DNA of 64,000 bases, from the NCBI RefSeq assembly GCF_001651805.1, contig NZ_CP015839.1, positions 4,712,001 through 4,776,000 on the forward strand. Reading direction: 5' to 3'. This document shows positions 34,974-43,209 of the stretch, piece after piece. The notes beneath the pieces are model-generated. The model saw nothing but the letters and a program-made list of their open reading frames with translations, was not told where the DNA came from and did not search any database. The stretch comes from Marinobacterium aestuarii. Lineage in GTDB: Bacteria > Pseudomonadota > Gammaproteobacteria > Pseudomonadales > Balneatricaceae. How positions within the stretch are numbered: position 1 is the stretch's first letter; every line of letters starts with the position of its first letter. The position numbers were made by a program, and so were the translations under genes.

Positions 34974-36308
34974 TTAATAGGTCTGCTGGGTTGAGCGCTT
35001 GTACTGGCGTTCGCGCAATTCCTTGCGCTTGCGGTTCCAGTCATCTTCCGAGGATATGTCATCGGCGTCCTGCAGCGCTTCTGCTTCCTGGGCCTCCAGT
35101 TTCGGTGAACTCAGACTGTCGGCCTTGGAGCCCAGCAGCTTGGCACTTTTCTGCAGAATACTTCTGGCCCCTTCGATATCACCCTGGTCACGCCGTTCCA
35201 GCGCCTGGCGGCTGTATTCATTGGCCACCTGTTCCACCGCAGACTCCAGTGCCGGTTTGTCGACCGCCTGCTGCACTTCCTGCGCCGAGGCACTGAAGGC
35301 GACCTGTACCAGGCCGCTGAGCTGGCGTTTTTCCCGCAGCGCCAGATTGTTGTAATCCAGCTGCACCTCGGCCAGATCCAGGGTACTGCCGGCGGCGTGG
35401 GCCGGGACTTCCACCTCGAGAATAACGAACTTTTCCTGCTCGCTGTAGAGCGAACTCAGACGGGTGCGCACCCGGTCGCCGATCACCTCAGCCTCACGCC
35501 CGATCAGACGCAGCGGCCGCACGCCATTGAGGCAGCGAATTTCGATGTTCAAATCCTGCGCCACGACGGACATCACATCGCCGAATTCATATTGAAAGAT
35601 ACGTTCAAGATCCGCGGCATTTTCGACAAAGGCATGGTTACCGTCGCTAAAGCCCGCCAGCTGGGTCATCAGGTCTTCGTTGTAGCCCAGCCCCAGGCCG
35701 ATGGTGGTGACACTGATACCTTCCTTGGCCAGGGACTGGCCCAGGCGGCCCAGTTCATGGGGCGACTGGGGCCCAACATTGGCCAGGCCATCGGACAGCA
35801 ATATGACCCGGCTCACCTGCTGGCGCTCAAGAAACTTGCGCACTTCCCGCGCGCCCTTGCTGACGCCGGCAAAGAGCGCCGTATTGCCGCCGGCCTGCAG
35901 CCGGCGAATAGCACGATAAATTGACTGCCGATCTTCCACCCGGGTGGCCGGTACCACCACCTGGACGCGGGAGTCATAACTGATCACCGAGACGATATCC
36001 CGCGCATCCAGGCTCGCAATCGCCATAATGGCCGCCTCACGCGCATTGGCGATTTTCTCGCCGCTCATGGAGCCCGACTTGTCGAGCACTATGGCGACAT
36101 TCACCGGCGAGCGCTGCGCCAGGCTTTCCTGCTCGAACCCCTGCAGGGCTATCTTGATAAAGGCCGTCTGAGTGCTGCCCGCGTCCATCACGGGCGTGGC
36201 CAGACTCAGATTAAGGCCCACGTCCCGCGCCTGTACCGCCAGCGGCAGCCAAAGCACGAGTAGCAGTAGTGGCCGCAGCCAGCAATGATGTTTTATCCCA
36301 GTTTGCAT
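34974..36308 (-). CDS. Exported von Willebrand factor A domain protein
   Basis: 444 residues. Signal peptide (to about VQA, residue 27), then a VWA domain with a complete MIDAS start DKSGSMSG (Asp76, Ser78, Ser80) and a later Thr/Asp pair (GGNTALF; LLSDGLANVG), so it can bind a divalent cation and a protein ligand. A beta-rich domain and a charged C-terminal helix (EDDWNRKRKELRERQ) follow. It leads the operon VWA-kinase-regulator. Its lack of a C-terminal membrane helix differs from BatA/BatB proteins. Role unknown; cell-envelope sensing or adhesion is plausible. Confidence 0.88.
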   Translation of the reverse strand: MQTGIKHHCWLRPLLLLVLWLPLAVQARDVGLNLSLATPVMDAGSTQTAFIKIALQGFEQESLAQRSPVNVAIVLDKSGSMSGEKIANAREAAIMAIASLDARDIVSVISYDSRVQVVVPATRVEDRQSIYRAIRRLQAGGNTALFAGVSKGAREVRKFLERQQVSRVILLSDGLANVGPQSPHELGRLGQSLAKEGISVTTIGLGLGYNEDLMTQLAGFSDGNHAFVENAADLERIFQYEFGDVMSVVAQDLNIEIRCLNGVRPLRLIGREAEVIGDRVRTRLSSLYSEQEKFVILEVEVPAHAAGSTLDLAEVQLDYNNLALREKRQLSGLVQVAFSASAQEVQQAVDKPALESAVEQVANEYSRQALERRDQGDIEGARSILQKSAKLLGSKADSLSSPKLEAQEAEALQDADDISSEDDWNRKRKELRERQYKRSTQQTY

Positions 36309-36545
36309 GATCGTTCTCCCCCGGTTGAGTGTATACAGTGCCGGTCACGCTGTAATCGTCACTGTCTGTGTGCACTCTAGGGCGCCCGCGCTCCCGGGCG
36401 GTCAGACAAACGTATGGGTGTTGTAAAAAGATTGTAAGCCAGCAGGCGGCTGGCCCCTGACACTGATCAAAATTCGACCGCACACCGCTATCTGTGATAT
36501 AAAGCGGCGCACTTACAGAATCAGCTTTTTTGAAGGTAATACACG

Positions 36546-36911
36546 ATGGCGATCATCCGCTGGATTCTTGGACGTATCATTCTGCTACTCGACTTCCTGA
36601 CCCGCCCAAGGGGCATCAAGCGTGCACCTGAGCAACAGGCTGTGCTGGATCTGCAGACCTCGCGCCTGTCACTGTACCAGTACGCCGCCTGCCCGTTTTG
36701 CGTCAAGGTACGCCGCGCCATGCGTCGTCAGTCGCTGAAGATTGAAACAAGGGATGCGAAAAAACAGGCCGACTATCGTCAGGAACTGCTGCAACAGGGT
36801 GGACAGCTGAAAGTACCCTGCCTGCGCATTGAAAGCGAAAACGGCGATGTACAGTGGATGTATGAATCGTCGGATATAGTGCGCTACCTGGACTCGGTTG
36901 CGGCGGTTTAA
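36546..36911 (+). CDS. Glutaredoxin-like protein with N-terminal membrane-type segment
   Basis: 121 residues. A hydrophobic N-terminal segment (IRWILGRIILLLDFL) precedes a glutaredoxin fold: LYQYAACPFCVKVRRAM with the redox CPFC, a cis-Pro in LKVPCLRI, and a C-terminal MYESSDIVRYLD that resembles GST/glutaredoxin glutathione contacts. It probably reduces disulfides or glutathionylated proteins close to the inner membrane. ATG 36546 is used; a GAAGG site lies just upstream. Confidence 0.88.
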   Translation: MAIIRWILGRIILLLDFLTRPRGIKRAPEQQAVLDLQTSRLSLYQYAACPFCVKVRRAMRRQSLKIETRDAKKQADYRQELLQQGGQLKVPCLRIESENGDVQWMYESSDIVRYLDSVAAV

Positions 36912-36923
36912 GGCTGCTCGACT

Positions 36924-36987
36924 GGCTCCCAATGGGAGCCCACGCTGGATCTATGCGGGCAGATTGCAGGCTCTATAATCTGCCCGC
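36924..36987 (+). terminator. Two strong hairpins after the glutaredoxin-like gene
   Basis: GGCTCCC/GGGAGCC (36924-36930, 36934-36940) is followed by GCGGGCAGATT/AATCTGCCCGC (36955-36965, 36977-36987), an 11-bp perfect stem. The first could be a terminator; the second lacks a T-run and lies before the DUF3461 gene, so it may also be a leader structure. Confidence 0.55.
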
Positions 36988-37109
36988 TTCGACAATAACA
37001 ACAATCTCGATTACAGACGGCACACCCATGTGTGCTGATACTGGCTTTTGCGGTTATCCTGCTATAGCCAGACGACCCTTTATCCATTGTTATTGGCGAG
37101 ATCAGATTA

Positions 37110-37505
37110 ATGTCAGACTACCCGACGCTCGAAGAAATGGGCATTAGCTCCTTCGAAGACATCACCAAGTACAGCCTGCGCCGCGAAAGCGATGTGGATG
37201 TGCTGAAAATTTACTACAAGCGCCCCAAGGCTTCGCTGCTGTCACGCAGCAAGAAATTCACCTTTGCCCGGCCGCGCAAGTCCATCCCGATGCAGTTTCG
37301 CAGCGGTGAAAAGTGGGACAGCCTGACCGACAGCAGCCCGACGCTGCAGAGCGCCGTGATTGAGCTGAACAAGCTGACCACCCAGCCTGCCGCACTGCCG
37401 CCGGAAGATGTGAAAGCCCGCTTCCTGGAAGATCTGAATCACCTCGAAACCGTGGTGAACTCAAAGATCGACGAACTGCGTCGCCAGATCGAGAGCATGA
37501 AGTAA
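37110..37505 (+). CDS. DUF3461 protein, paralogue A
   Basis: 131 residues beginning MSDYPTLEEMGISSFEDITKY, the standard DUF3461 start, with the C-terminal coiled segment FLEDLNHLETVVNSKIDELR. Function unknown; soluble, cytoplasmic. Compared with paralogue B (38166) it carries an extra basic segment (residues about 40-62, SRSKKFTFARPRK). A 10-bp hairpin with a CAGC loop (37517-37540) follows its stop and may separate it from the convergent small gene. Confidence 0.9.
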   Translation: MSDYPTLEEMGISSFEDITKYSLRRESDVDVLKIYYKRPKASLLSRSKKFTFARPRKSIPMQFRSGEKWDSLTDSSPTLQSAVIELNKLTTQPAALPPEDVKARFLEDLNHLETVVNSKIDELRRQIESMK

Positions 37506-37589
37506 TGCGCTTTGCCGGCGGTGGCCCAGCGGCCACTGCCTGCTACTCTACCTGATACCTCTCAAGGTACCCGCGGAACCTGAAACGAC

Positions 37590-37853
37590 TTAGTGCGACT
37601 CGCTGGCTTCCTGCTGTGCCTGCTTTTGCTCCAGCATCATTTCGCCCATCTTGCGGCCGAAAACTTCCATCACCGCATCCGGATTGTCCTGGCATTCTTC
37701 AAATGCCGACACCATGGCCTGCAGCGTGGGCAGGGTCTTGTCCACCAGCTCGTTGATGTAAACCTCGGCCGTTACATTGGTATAACGCTCGTAGTCCGCA
37801 AAAAGCTTCGCCGCCTGTTCGCTGAGTTTGATTTCCACGCTTGCTGCAGCCAT
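37590..37853 (-). CDS. Small helical protein of unknown function
   Basis: 87 residues, mostly helical and acidic, starting MAAASVEIKLSEQAAKLF and ending in a Gln/Glu-rich helix. A good ribosome site (GAAGGTGA) lies before ATG 37853, and the protein has a balanced coding composition, so it is likely real. The N-terminal strand plus helix could suggest a ribbon-helix-helix-like or toxin-antitoxin-type small protein, but no partner gene is adjacent and I do not recognise the family. It lies between the two DUF3461 genes on the opposite strand. Confidence 0.65.
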   Translation of the reverse strand: MAAASVEIKLSEQAAKLFADYERYTNVTAEVYINELVDKTLPTLQAMVSAFEECQDNPDAVMEVFGRKMGEMMLEQKQAQQEASESH

Positions 37854-38165
37854 CTCGTCACCTTCGTTTTTTTTATAACTGTGTCTTTTATAAATCGAGG
37901 CGCCATTCAGGGCGCATTATTTCATCATGACCAGCAAGGCCCGCTGTGGCTAGATCCAGCCTTGGTGCTTGGGTGGAACCAAGCATCCCTGATTAATACA
38001 TATCCCCCTCCTGACTGGCATCATCGTTCAGTGGCGACTGGCGCTAGAGCATTGCCGCCAAAGCCCCTACTCTGTCAGACGGACCATCAGGGCTCTCTCT
38101 GTACCAGAACAGGACAGCCGCCCAGCCCAACTGCCGCCACCCTTTGCCGACAACCTGGAGATCTC
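37854..38165. other. Intergenic region upstream of DUF3461 paralogue B
   Basis: 312 bases. The first 60 are AT-rich with T-runs and probably hold divergent promoters for the small minus-strand gene and for paralogue B. A short hairpin TGCTTGG/CCAAGCA lies at about 37970-37990. No open frame here has coding support. Confidence 0.5.
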
Positions 38166-38507
38166 ATGCACAAGTACCCGACACTCTCTGCCATGGGGAT
38201 TACCGAGGTTGAGTCCATTGCGCGCTATACGCTCAAGGAAGGCAGCCACAGCGACGAACTCAAGGTCTACTTCCACTGCACAGGGGGCAACAGCCAGCCC
38301 CACAGCATGAAATTCGATTTCCAGCGATTGGCCACAAATACCGCCGCCGCCGAGTTGCTCAGCGCACTGGACGAGCTGCAGCAACTTACCCGCCAGGGCC
38401 AGCCCGCCCCCACACGGGAACAGCTGCTGGGCGAGCTGAACCACCTCGAAAAGGTCGTCAGCGCCAAGATCGCAGAGATGCGCTTCAACCTGAAACAGTG
38501 GCACTGA
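38166..38507 (+). CDS. DUF3461 protein, paralogue B
   Basis: 113 residues starting MHKYPTLSAMGITEVESIARY, with the same ELNHLEKVVSAKIAEM coiled segment near the C-terminus as paralogue A. It is shorter because the basic middle segment is missing. The ATG at 38166 follows GGAG; the long in-frame extension upstream has no homology. Two members of a normally single-copy small family 660 bases apart indicate tandem duplication with later divergence and insertion or retention of an opposite-strand gene between them. Confidence 0.88.
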   Translation: MHKYPTLSAMGITEVESIARYTLKEGSHSDELKVYFHCTGGNSQPHSMKFDFQRLATNTAAAELLSALDELQQLTRQGQPAPTREQLLGELNHLEKVVSAKIAEMRFNLKQWH

Positions 38508-38581
38508 GCCCTTGAGCGCCCCTTCAGCAATCGCCTTTGCTACACTGCCTGAGTAGCACTGAAACGCTCAGGTATCGCCAT

Positions 38582-38827
38582 ATGTTTCCCATCAATAACG
38601 CCCTATCGGCCGGCTCTGCACTGCTGCAACAAGCCCAGTCCAGTATTGGCCAGCGCGCCGGTGAACTGGCCCAGATGGCGGGCAGCCATTCGGCAAACAT
38701 AGCTCGCACCAGCAACATCGAATCTCTCACCGGCCTGCAGCAGGCCGAAACCTATGCTCTCTCCGGTATCAAGGTCATCCAGGCCGCTGACAATGTCATA
38801 GGTACCCTGCTGGATATCAGGGCTTAA
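38582..38827 (+). CDS. Small conserved-looking protein of unknown function
   Basis: 81 residues, Ala/Ser/Gln-rich helices. The C-terminal segment (TYALSGIKVIQAADNVIGTLLDIRA) resembles the C-terminal helix of flagellar rod/hook proteins, where a 'KVI.TAD..L..LLDI' pattern recurs, but no flagellar gene is nearby and the N-terminal rod motif is missing. ATG 38582 gives MFPINNAL; a longer form from 38537 is possible. I do not claim a function. Confidence 0.6.
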   Translation: MFPINNALSAGSALLQQAQSSIGQRAGELAQMAGSHSANIARTSNIESLTGLQQAETYALSGIKVIQAADNVIGTLLDIRA

Positions 38828-38967
38828 GGCCCCGCAGGAAGCCCAGGCCTCGCGCCTCCCCCAGCACTGCTGGCCGTCTACACTGAAGAGTACCCCGCGC
38901 ATTGCAGCGGTATGCGGCAATCGGCGGAACCTCGGCCACGATACACTCTACGCAGTGAGACAGTTGC

Positions 38968-40881
38968 ATGAGCCAGTCCCAGGGCCAGCGCAAGCTTGCC
39001 GCCATTCTCAGTGCCGATGTCGTCGGCTACTCCCGCCTGATGGGCGAAGACGAGCGGGCAACCATCGATACGCTCAAGGAGTATCAGCAGGCCATTGGGC
39101 GGGTGATCGAGCGCCATATGGGCCGCATTGTCGACGCTCCCGGCGACAATATTCTGGCCGAGTTCCCCAGTGCCGTGGAAGCTGTGAACGGCGCCGTCGA
39201 GATTCAAAAAGTGCTGGAAGGCCGTAACCTGGAACTGCCGACTGACAGGCGCATGGAGTTTCGCATCGGCGTCAACCTCGGCGATGTTATCGAAGACGAT
39301 AGCGGCACCATCTTCGGCGATGGCGTCAATATCGCCGCCCGTATGGAAGCCCTCGCGGAACCCGGCGGCATTTGTATCTCCAGTTCCGTCTACGACGCCG
39401 TGGAAGGCAAGGTGCACTTCGGCTACGACTTCCTCGGTGAACAGCACGTCAAGAACATCGCCAAACCGGTGAGCGTCTACCGGGTGCGCGCCAACGATCA
39501 GCACACAACCGACAGCCCCGGCACATCCAGGCCCCGCTGGTTGCTGCCCGCCCTGGGCACCTTGTCGGGCCTGGCCGCGGGGGCCCTGCTGGTCTGGCTG
39601 CTGTTACCGGCCACGCCCACGGAGGCGCCAACACCCGCACCGGCACCGACGGCGGCACCGCCGCCTGTACAGCCCTCCCCCTACCTGCTGGTCGGCCAGC
39701 TGGTGGACCAGAGCGGCATAGCCTCCGGCACCGGGCGTATCTATGGCCAGGCGATGATCGACGCCAGCAACTGGATCAATGCCAACGGCGGCGTGAATGG
39801 CCGCCTGATCGACCTGGATACGATCGATACCTCCTATTTGGTTCCGCGGGCGCTCGAAGGCTATCGCAAATGGAAAACACAGCAGGTACTGGCCATTCAT
39901 GGCTGGAGCACCCCCTCCACCGAGGCCCTGATCGGCGCTGTGGCCGAGGACGAAATACCCTATTTTTCAGCCTCCTACGCCGCCTCGCTGACCGACCCCA
40001 CAGGCCGGGGCGCCGGCGGTCGGGCCGCGCCCTACAATTTTTTCTACGGTCCCTCCTACTCGGACGCCTGCCGTGGCCTGCTGCAGTGGGCGAAGGACGA
40101 CTGGACAGCACGGGGTAACAGCACCGCGCCGCGCTTCGTCCACATGGGCGAAAATCACCCCTACCCCAATGCGCCGAAAAATGCCTGTCAGGCCTACGCC
40201 CGGGAGCTCGGCTTCGAGGTACTGCCGGTCATAGCGGTATCCATGGCCCCGGATGACTTCAGCGCCCAGTGCGAACGCCTAAACACCGAGCGCGCCGATT
40301 ACGCCTACCTGGCCAACACCACCGCCTCGGTTTCCGTGTTGCTGACACAGTGCCAGGCATTGCAGGTGCACACCCAGTTCATGGTGAATATCTGGGGCTT
40401 TGACGAGAACGTGATGCAGGCAGCCGGCAGCGCTGCCGATGGCGTGGTCTGGGTCATGGGCGCCGCCAAGTGGGGCGACGATGTCCCGGGCATGTATACC
40501 GTGCAGGAAGTCTCCAAAATGTCGGATCCCAGCGGCCAGACGTACCGACCGGTGCACTACATCCGCGGCGTCTGTTCGATGTTCCTTATCAAGGAAGCCA
40601 TGGAGTGGGCCGACAGGAACGGCGGCATCAGCGGCGCCAATATCCGCCAGGGTATTTACCAGCACAGGGACTGGGTGCCGGCTGGGCTTGAGGGGGTCTG
40701 CTCACCGGCCAGCTGGACGCCCGATGATCATCGCGGCGTGACACGGGTGCTGATCTATCGCAGCCACGTCACGGGCCCGACCGATGCGCCCGTGGCGGAC
40801 CTGATCGACCGGGGCATCATCCGCATGGAGCGCGTCTACTCCACCGACATCCCGCGCCGGCCCGAATGGCTGGGGCTTTGA
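38968..40881 (+). CDS. Class III nucleotide cyclase fused to a periplasmic binding-protein domain
   Basis: 637 residues. Residues 10-175 are a class III cyclase: metal Asp17 (LSADVVGYSRLM), Asp60 (DAPGDNILAEF), and FGDGVNIAARME (Asn121, Arg125). The purine-specifying Lys of adenylyl cyclases (K in 'K..GD') is an Asp here, as in a common proteobacterial subgroup. Residues 191-213 are one membrane helix preceded by RPR (inside-positive), then a Pro/Ala/Thr linker (214-237), and from about 238 a branched-chain amino-acid-type binding domain (Peripla_BP_6): YLLVGQLVDQSG, NWINANGGVNGR, NFFYGPSYSDACRG. The topology puts the cyclase inside and the ligand domain in the periplasm, so it is a single-protein receptor. 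No separate transporter genes are adjacent. Confidence 0.88.
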   Translation: MSQSQGQRKLAAILSADVVGYSRLMGEDERATIDTLKEYQQAIGRVIERHMGRIVDAPGDNILAEFPSAVEAVNGAVEIQKVLEGRNLELPTDRRMEFRIGVNLGDVIEDDSGTIFGDGVNIAARMEALAEPGGICISSSVYDAVEGKVHFGYDFLGEQHVKNIAKPVSVYRVRANDQHTTDSPGTSRPRWLLPALGTLSGLAAGALLVWLLLPATPTEAPTPAPAPTAAPPPVQPSPYLLVGQLVDQSGIASGTGRIYGQAMIDASNWINANGGVNGRLIDLDTIDTSYLVPRALEGYRKWKTQQVLAIHGWSTPSTEALIGAVAEDEIPYFSASYAASLTDPTGRGAGGRAAPYNFFYGPSYSDACRGLLQWAKDDWTARGNSTAPRFVHMGENHPYPNAPKNACQAYARELGFEVLPVIAVSMAPDDFSAQCERLNTERADYAYLANTTASVSVLLTQCQALQVHTQFMVNIWGFDENVMQAAGSAADGVVWVMGAAKWGDDVPGMYTVQEVSKMSDPSGQTYRPVHYIRGVCSMFLIKEAMEWADRNGGISGANIRQGIYQHRDWVPAGLEGVCSPASWTPDDHRGVTRVLIYRSHVTGPTDAPVADLIDRGIIRMERVYSTDIPRRPEWLGL

Positions 40882-40906
40882 GGTTGCCAGAGCGAACACC
40901 TGGGCA

Positions 40907-41665
40907 TCAAAAGAAGCCTTTCAGCGTCAGGCTGATGCCGGACAACAGCAGCAAGCCAAAGGCAAAGCGCCGCAGTGCCTGGTTCGACAAGGGTGGCGGG
41001 AAACGCCGCGCTGCCACGGCCGCGAACATTACCACCGGCGCCCCCAGCAGTGCCAGGCCGACAAAGCTCTCGCCTACCGGCTCCGTCCAGAGCACAGCAA
41101 CCAGGCGCAATGCAGACATCACACTGAAGAAGCAAATCAGGGTTGCACGAATGGCAGCGATACGATCGGGCTGCCGGTACATCATAAAGGTGGCGGGCGG
41201 GCCAAAGACTGCAAAGAGCCCCCCCATCAGGCCGGCCAGAACGCCGCAGAAAGCAAAGGCCGGCACCGAAGATGGCTTTTCCAGCTGTGTTACCCGGTAC
41301 ATCATCAGCAGGCTGCTGCCGATCAGACAGAGCCCAAGCGTTCCCTTGAGCAAACCCAGCTGGCCCTCGCTGGTGTAAGAGAGCAACTCCAGGCCAACAA
41401 AGGTGACCGGCAGGCAGGTTGCCAGCATCAGCCCCAGCGCCCGCCAGTTCGCATCCCGCCAGCGGCCGCCTCGCAGCGTCGCCGCCGCGTTGACCAGCGT
41501 CAGGGCACCGACCAGCAGCGCCGTCACATCGATGGGGGCAAGCCCCAGCGCCGTAACAGTAGCCATCACTATAAGGCCAAAGGCAAAGCCGGTGGTGGCC
41601 TGAATATAACTCGCCAGCGCCAGGCAGAGCAGCAACAGCAGTTCAGAGCCACCAAAGACGATCAT
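40907..41665 (-). CDS. TSUP (TauE/SafE) family exporter next to an aldehyde dehydrogenase
   Basis: 252 residues, about eight helices. TSUP pattern: LASYIQATTGFAFGLIVMA in helix 1, and the second repeat CGVLAGLMGGLFAVFGPPATF. Family members export sulfite (TauE) or sulfoacetate (SafE). It starts 58 bases after the aldehyde dehydrogenase stop on the same strand, with GAGGATGT upstream of ATG 41665, so the two are probably co-transcribed, an arrangement like safD-safE. Downstream it converges on the cyclase-fusion gene. It is only distantly similar to the TSUP protein at 15413. Confidence 0.82.
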   Translation of the reverse strand: MIVFGGSELLLLLCLALASYIQATTGFAFGLIVMATVTALGLAPIDVTALLVGALTLVNAAATLRGGRWRDANWRALGLMLATCLPVTFVGLELLSYTSEGQLGLLKGTLGLCLIGSSLLMMYRVTQLEKPSSVPAFAFCGVLAGLMGGLFAVFGPPATFMMYRQPDRIAAIRATLICFFSVMSALRLVAVLWTEPVGESFVGLALLGAPVVMFAAVAARRFPPPLSNQALRRFAFGLLLLSGISLTLKGFF

Positions 41666-41723
41666 GCAACATCCTCGCCGTTACCCCTGGGGGCAAATGA
41701 AACCATCAGGCGGCCCGCGCCGT

Positions 41724-43091
41724 TTAGTCGGCGATCCACAGCGACTTGATGTTGCAGAACTCGCGAATGCCGTAGCTGGCCAGCTCACGCCCAAGACCAG
41801 ACGCCTTGGTGCCGCCGAACGGCATGCGCACATCGCTGGCGACCGGCGCATTGACGAAGCAGGCACCGGCTTCGAGGCGACGGGCAATGGCCTCGCCCCG
41901 CTCGCTGTCGGCGGTCCAGATACTGGCCCCCAGGCCAAAGCGCGTGGCGTTGGCCAGACGAATGGCCTCTTCCGCATCCGCCGCCCGTACGATGGACGCC
42001 ACCGGGCCAAAGAGTTCTTCGTCGAAGGCCATGTTGCCGGGCTTTACGTTGTCCAGCACCGAGGGCTGATAGAACCAGCCGGGGCCGTCCTGCACAGCGC
42101 CACCGGTGAGCAGCCGGGCGCCGCCAGCAATAGCCGCGTCCACCTGTAGCTGCAATCCGCTACGCAGATCTTCCCGCGCCATAGGCGCCAGAGTAGTACC
42201 CGCCTGCAACGGATCGCCGGTCTGCAACTGCGCCACCCGCGCCAGCATGCGCTCGACAAACTCATCGGCTATGGTGGGCGTCAGAATAAAGCGCTTGGCG
42301 GCGATGCAGATCTGACCAGCATTGCCAAAACGCAGTTTCATGGCGAATTCCACCGCCTTGTCGAGATCGGCGTCCTCCAGCACGATAAAGGGGTCGGAGC
42401 CGCCCAGCTCCAGTACCACTTTTTTCAGATTCTGCCCCGCCATGGCGGCGATCTTGCGCCCGGTAGCTTCGCTGCCAGTAAAGGCGACGCCCTGCACACG
42501 GCCATCGGCGATAACCGCGGCGGTCTGCTCAACGGAAATCAGCAGGGTGCTGAACAGACCTTCGGGGGCGCCGGCTTCACGCAGTATGTCTTCAACCAGC
42601 AGCGCACAGCGGGACACATTGGGCGCGTGCTTGAGCAGCGCGGTATTGCCGGCCATCAGCGTCGGCGCCAGGAAGCGGAACACCTGCCACAGGGGGAAGT
42701 TCCACGGCATCACGGCCAAAATGGTGCCCAGCGGCTCGAAACTCACCAGGGAGCGGCGTGCATGGGTCGGGATCAGCTCATCCTGCAGCATGGCCGCGGC
42801 GTGCTCGGCGTAGTGCTCACAGCACTGGGCACACTTGTCGACTTCACCCAGGGCTTCAGGCAGCAGCTTGCCCATTTCCAGCGAGATGGTGTGCGCCAGG
42901 GACTCGCGCTGCGCCCTCAGCACCGCCGCGATCCGGCGCAATAAAGCCCCACGCTGGTCGTTGCCAGTGGCACGCCACTCTAGGCTCGCCGCCTGGGCCT
43001 TGTCCAGGCGCGCCTCGAGCTGGGCACCACTGAGCAGGTCAAAGACTTCAATCAGTTCGGCGGTGGCCGGATTACGGGATTCAAACATCAT
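41724..43091 (-). CDS. NAD(P)-dependent aldehyde dehydrogenase (succinate-semialdehyde / sulfoacetaldehyde type)
   Basis: 455 residues. ALDH landmarks: MPWNFPLWQVFRFLAPTLMAGN (cofactor pocket), FTGSEATG, catalytic Glu228 in VLELGGSD, catalytic Cys262 in NAGQICIAAKRF, and the late PFGGTKASGLGREL. The MPWNFPLWQ form is that of the Sad/YneI group of NAD-dependent succinate-semialdehyde dehydrogenases; SafD, a sulfoacetaldehyde dehydrogenase of Neptuniibacter, belongs to the same superfamily. Context (TSUP gene directly after, soeABC directly before) favours a C2-sulfonate aldehyde but does not prove it. ATG 43091 (with a second ATG at 43088) follows AAGGA. Confidence 0.85.
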   Translation of the reverse strand: MMFESRNPATAELIEVFDLLSGAQLEARLDKAQAASLEWRATGNDQRGALLRRIAAVLRAQRESLAHTISLEMGKLLPEALGEVDKCAQCCEHYAEHAAAMLQDELIPTHARRSLVSFEPLGTILAVMPWNFPLWQVFRFLAPTLMAGNTALLKHAPNVSRCALLVEDILREAGAPEGLFSTLLISVEQTAAVIADGRVQGVAFTGSEATGRKIAAMAGQNLKKVVLELGGSDPFIVLEDADLDKAVEFAMKLRFGNAGQICIAAKRFILTPTIADEFVERMLARVAQLQTGDPLQAGTTLAPMAREDLRSGLQLQVDAAIAGGARLLTGGAVQDGPGWFYQPSVLDNVKPGNMAFDEELFGPVASIVRAADAEEAIRLANATRFGLGASIWTADSERGEAIARRLEAGACFVNAPVASDVRMPFGGTKASGLGRELASYGIREFCNIKSLWIAD

Positions 43092-43209
43092 TTCAAAGCA
43101 TCCTTGTGTATCAGGTTGAAACGGGCACTTCGCAAAGCCTTTACCCGCAAAAGCAGCAGCACCGGTACCCGGCACGGCTGCTCAGAACTAACGAAAAAGT
43201 CGTACTGTC

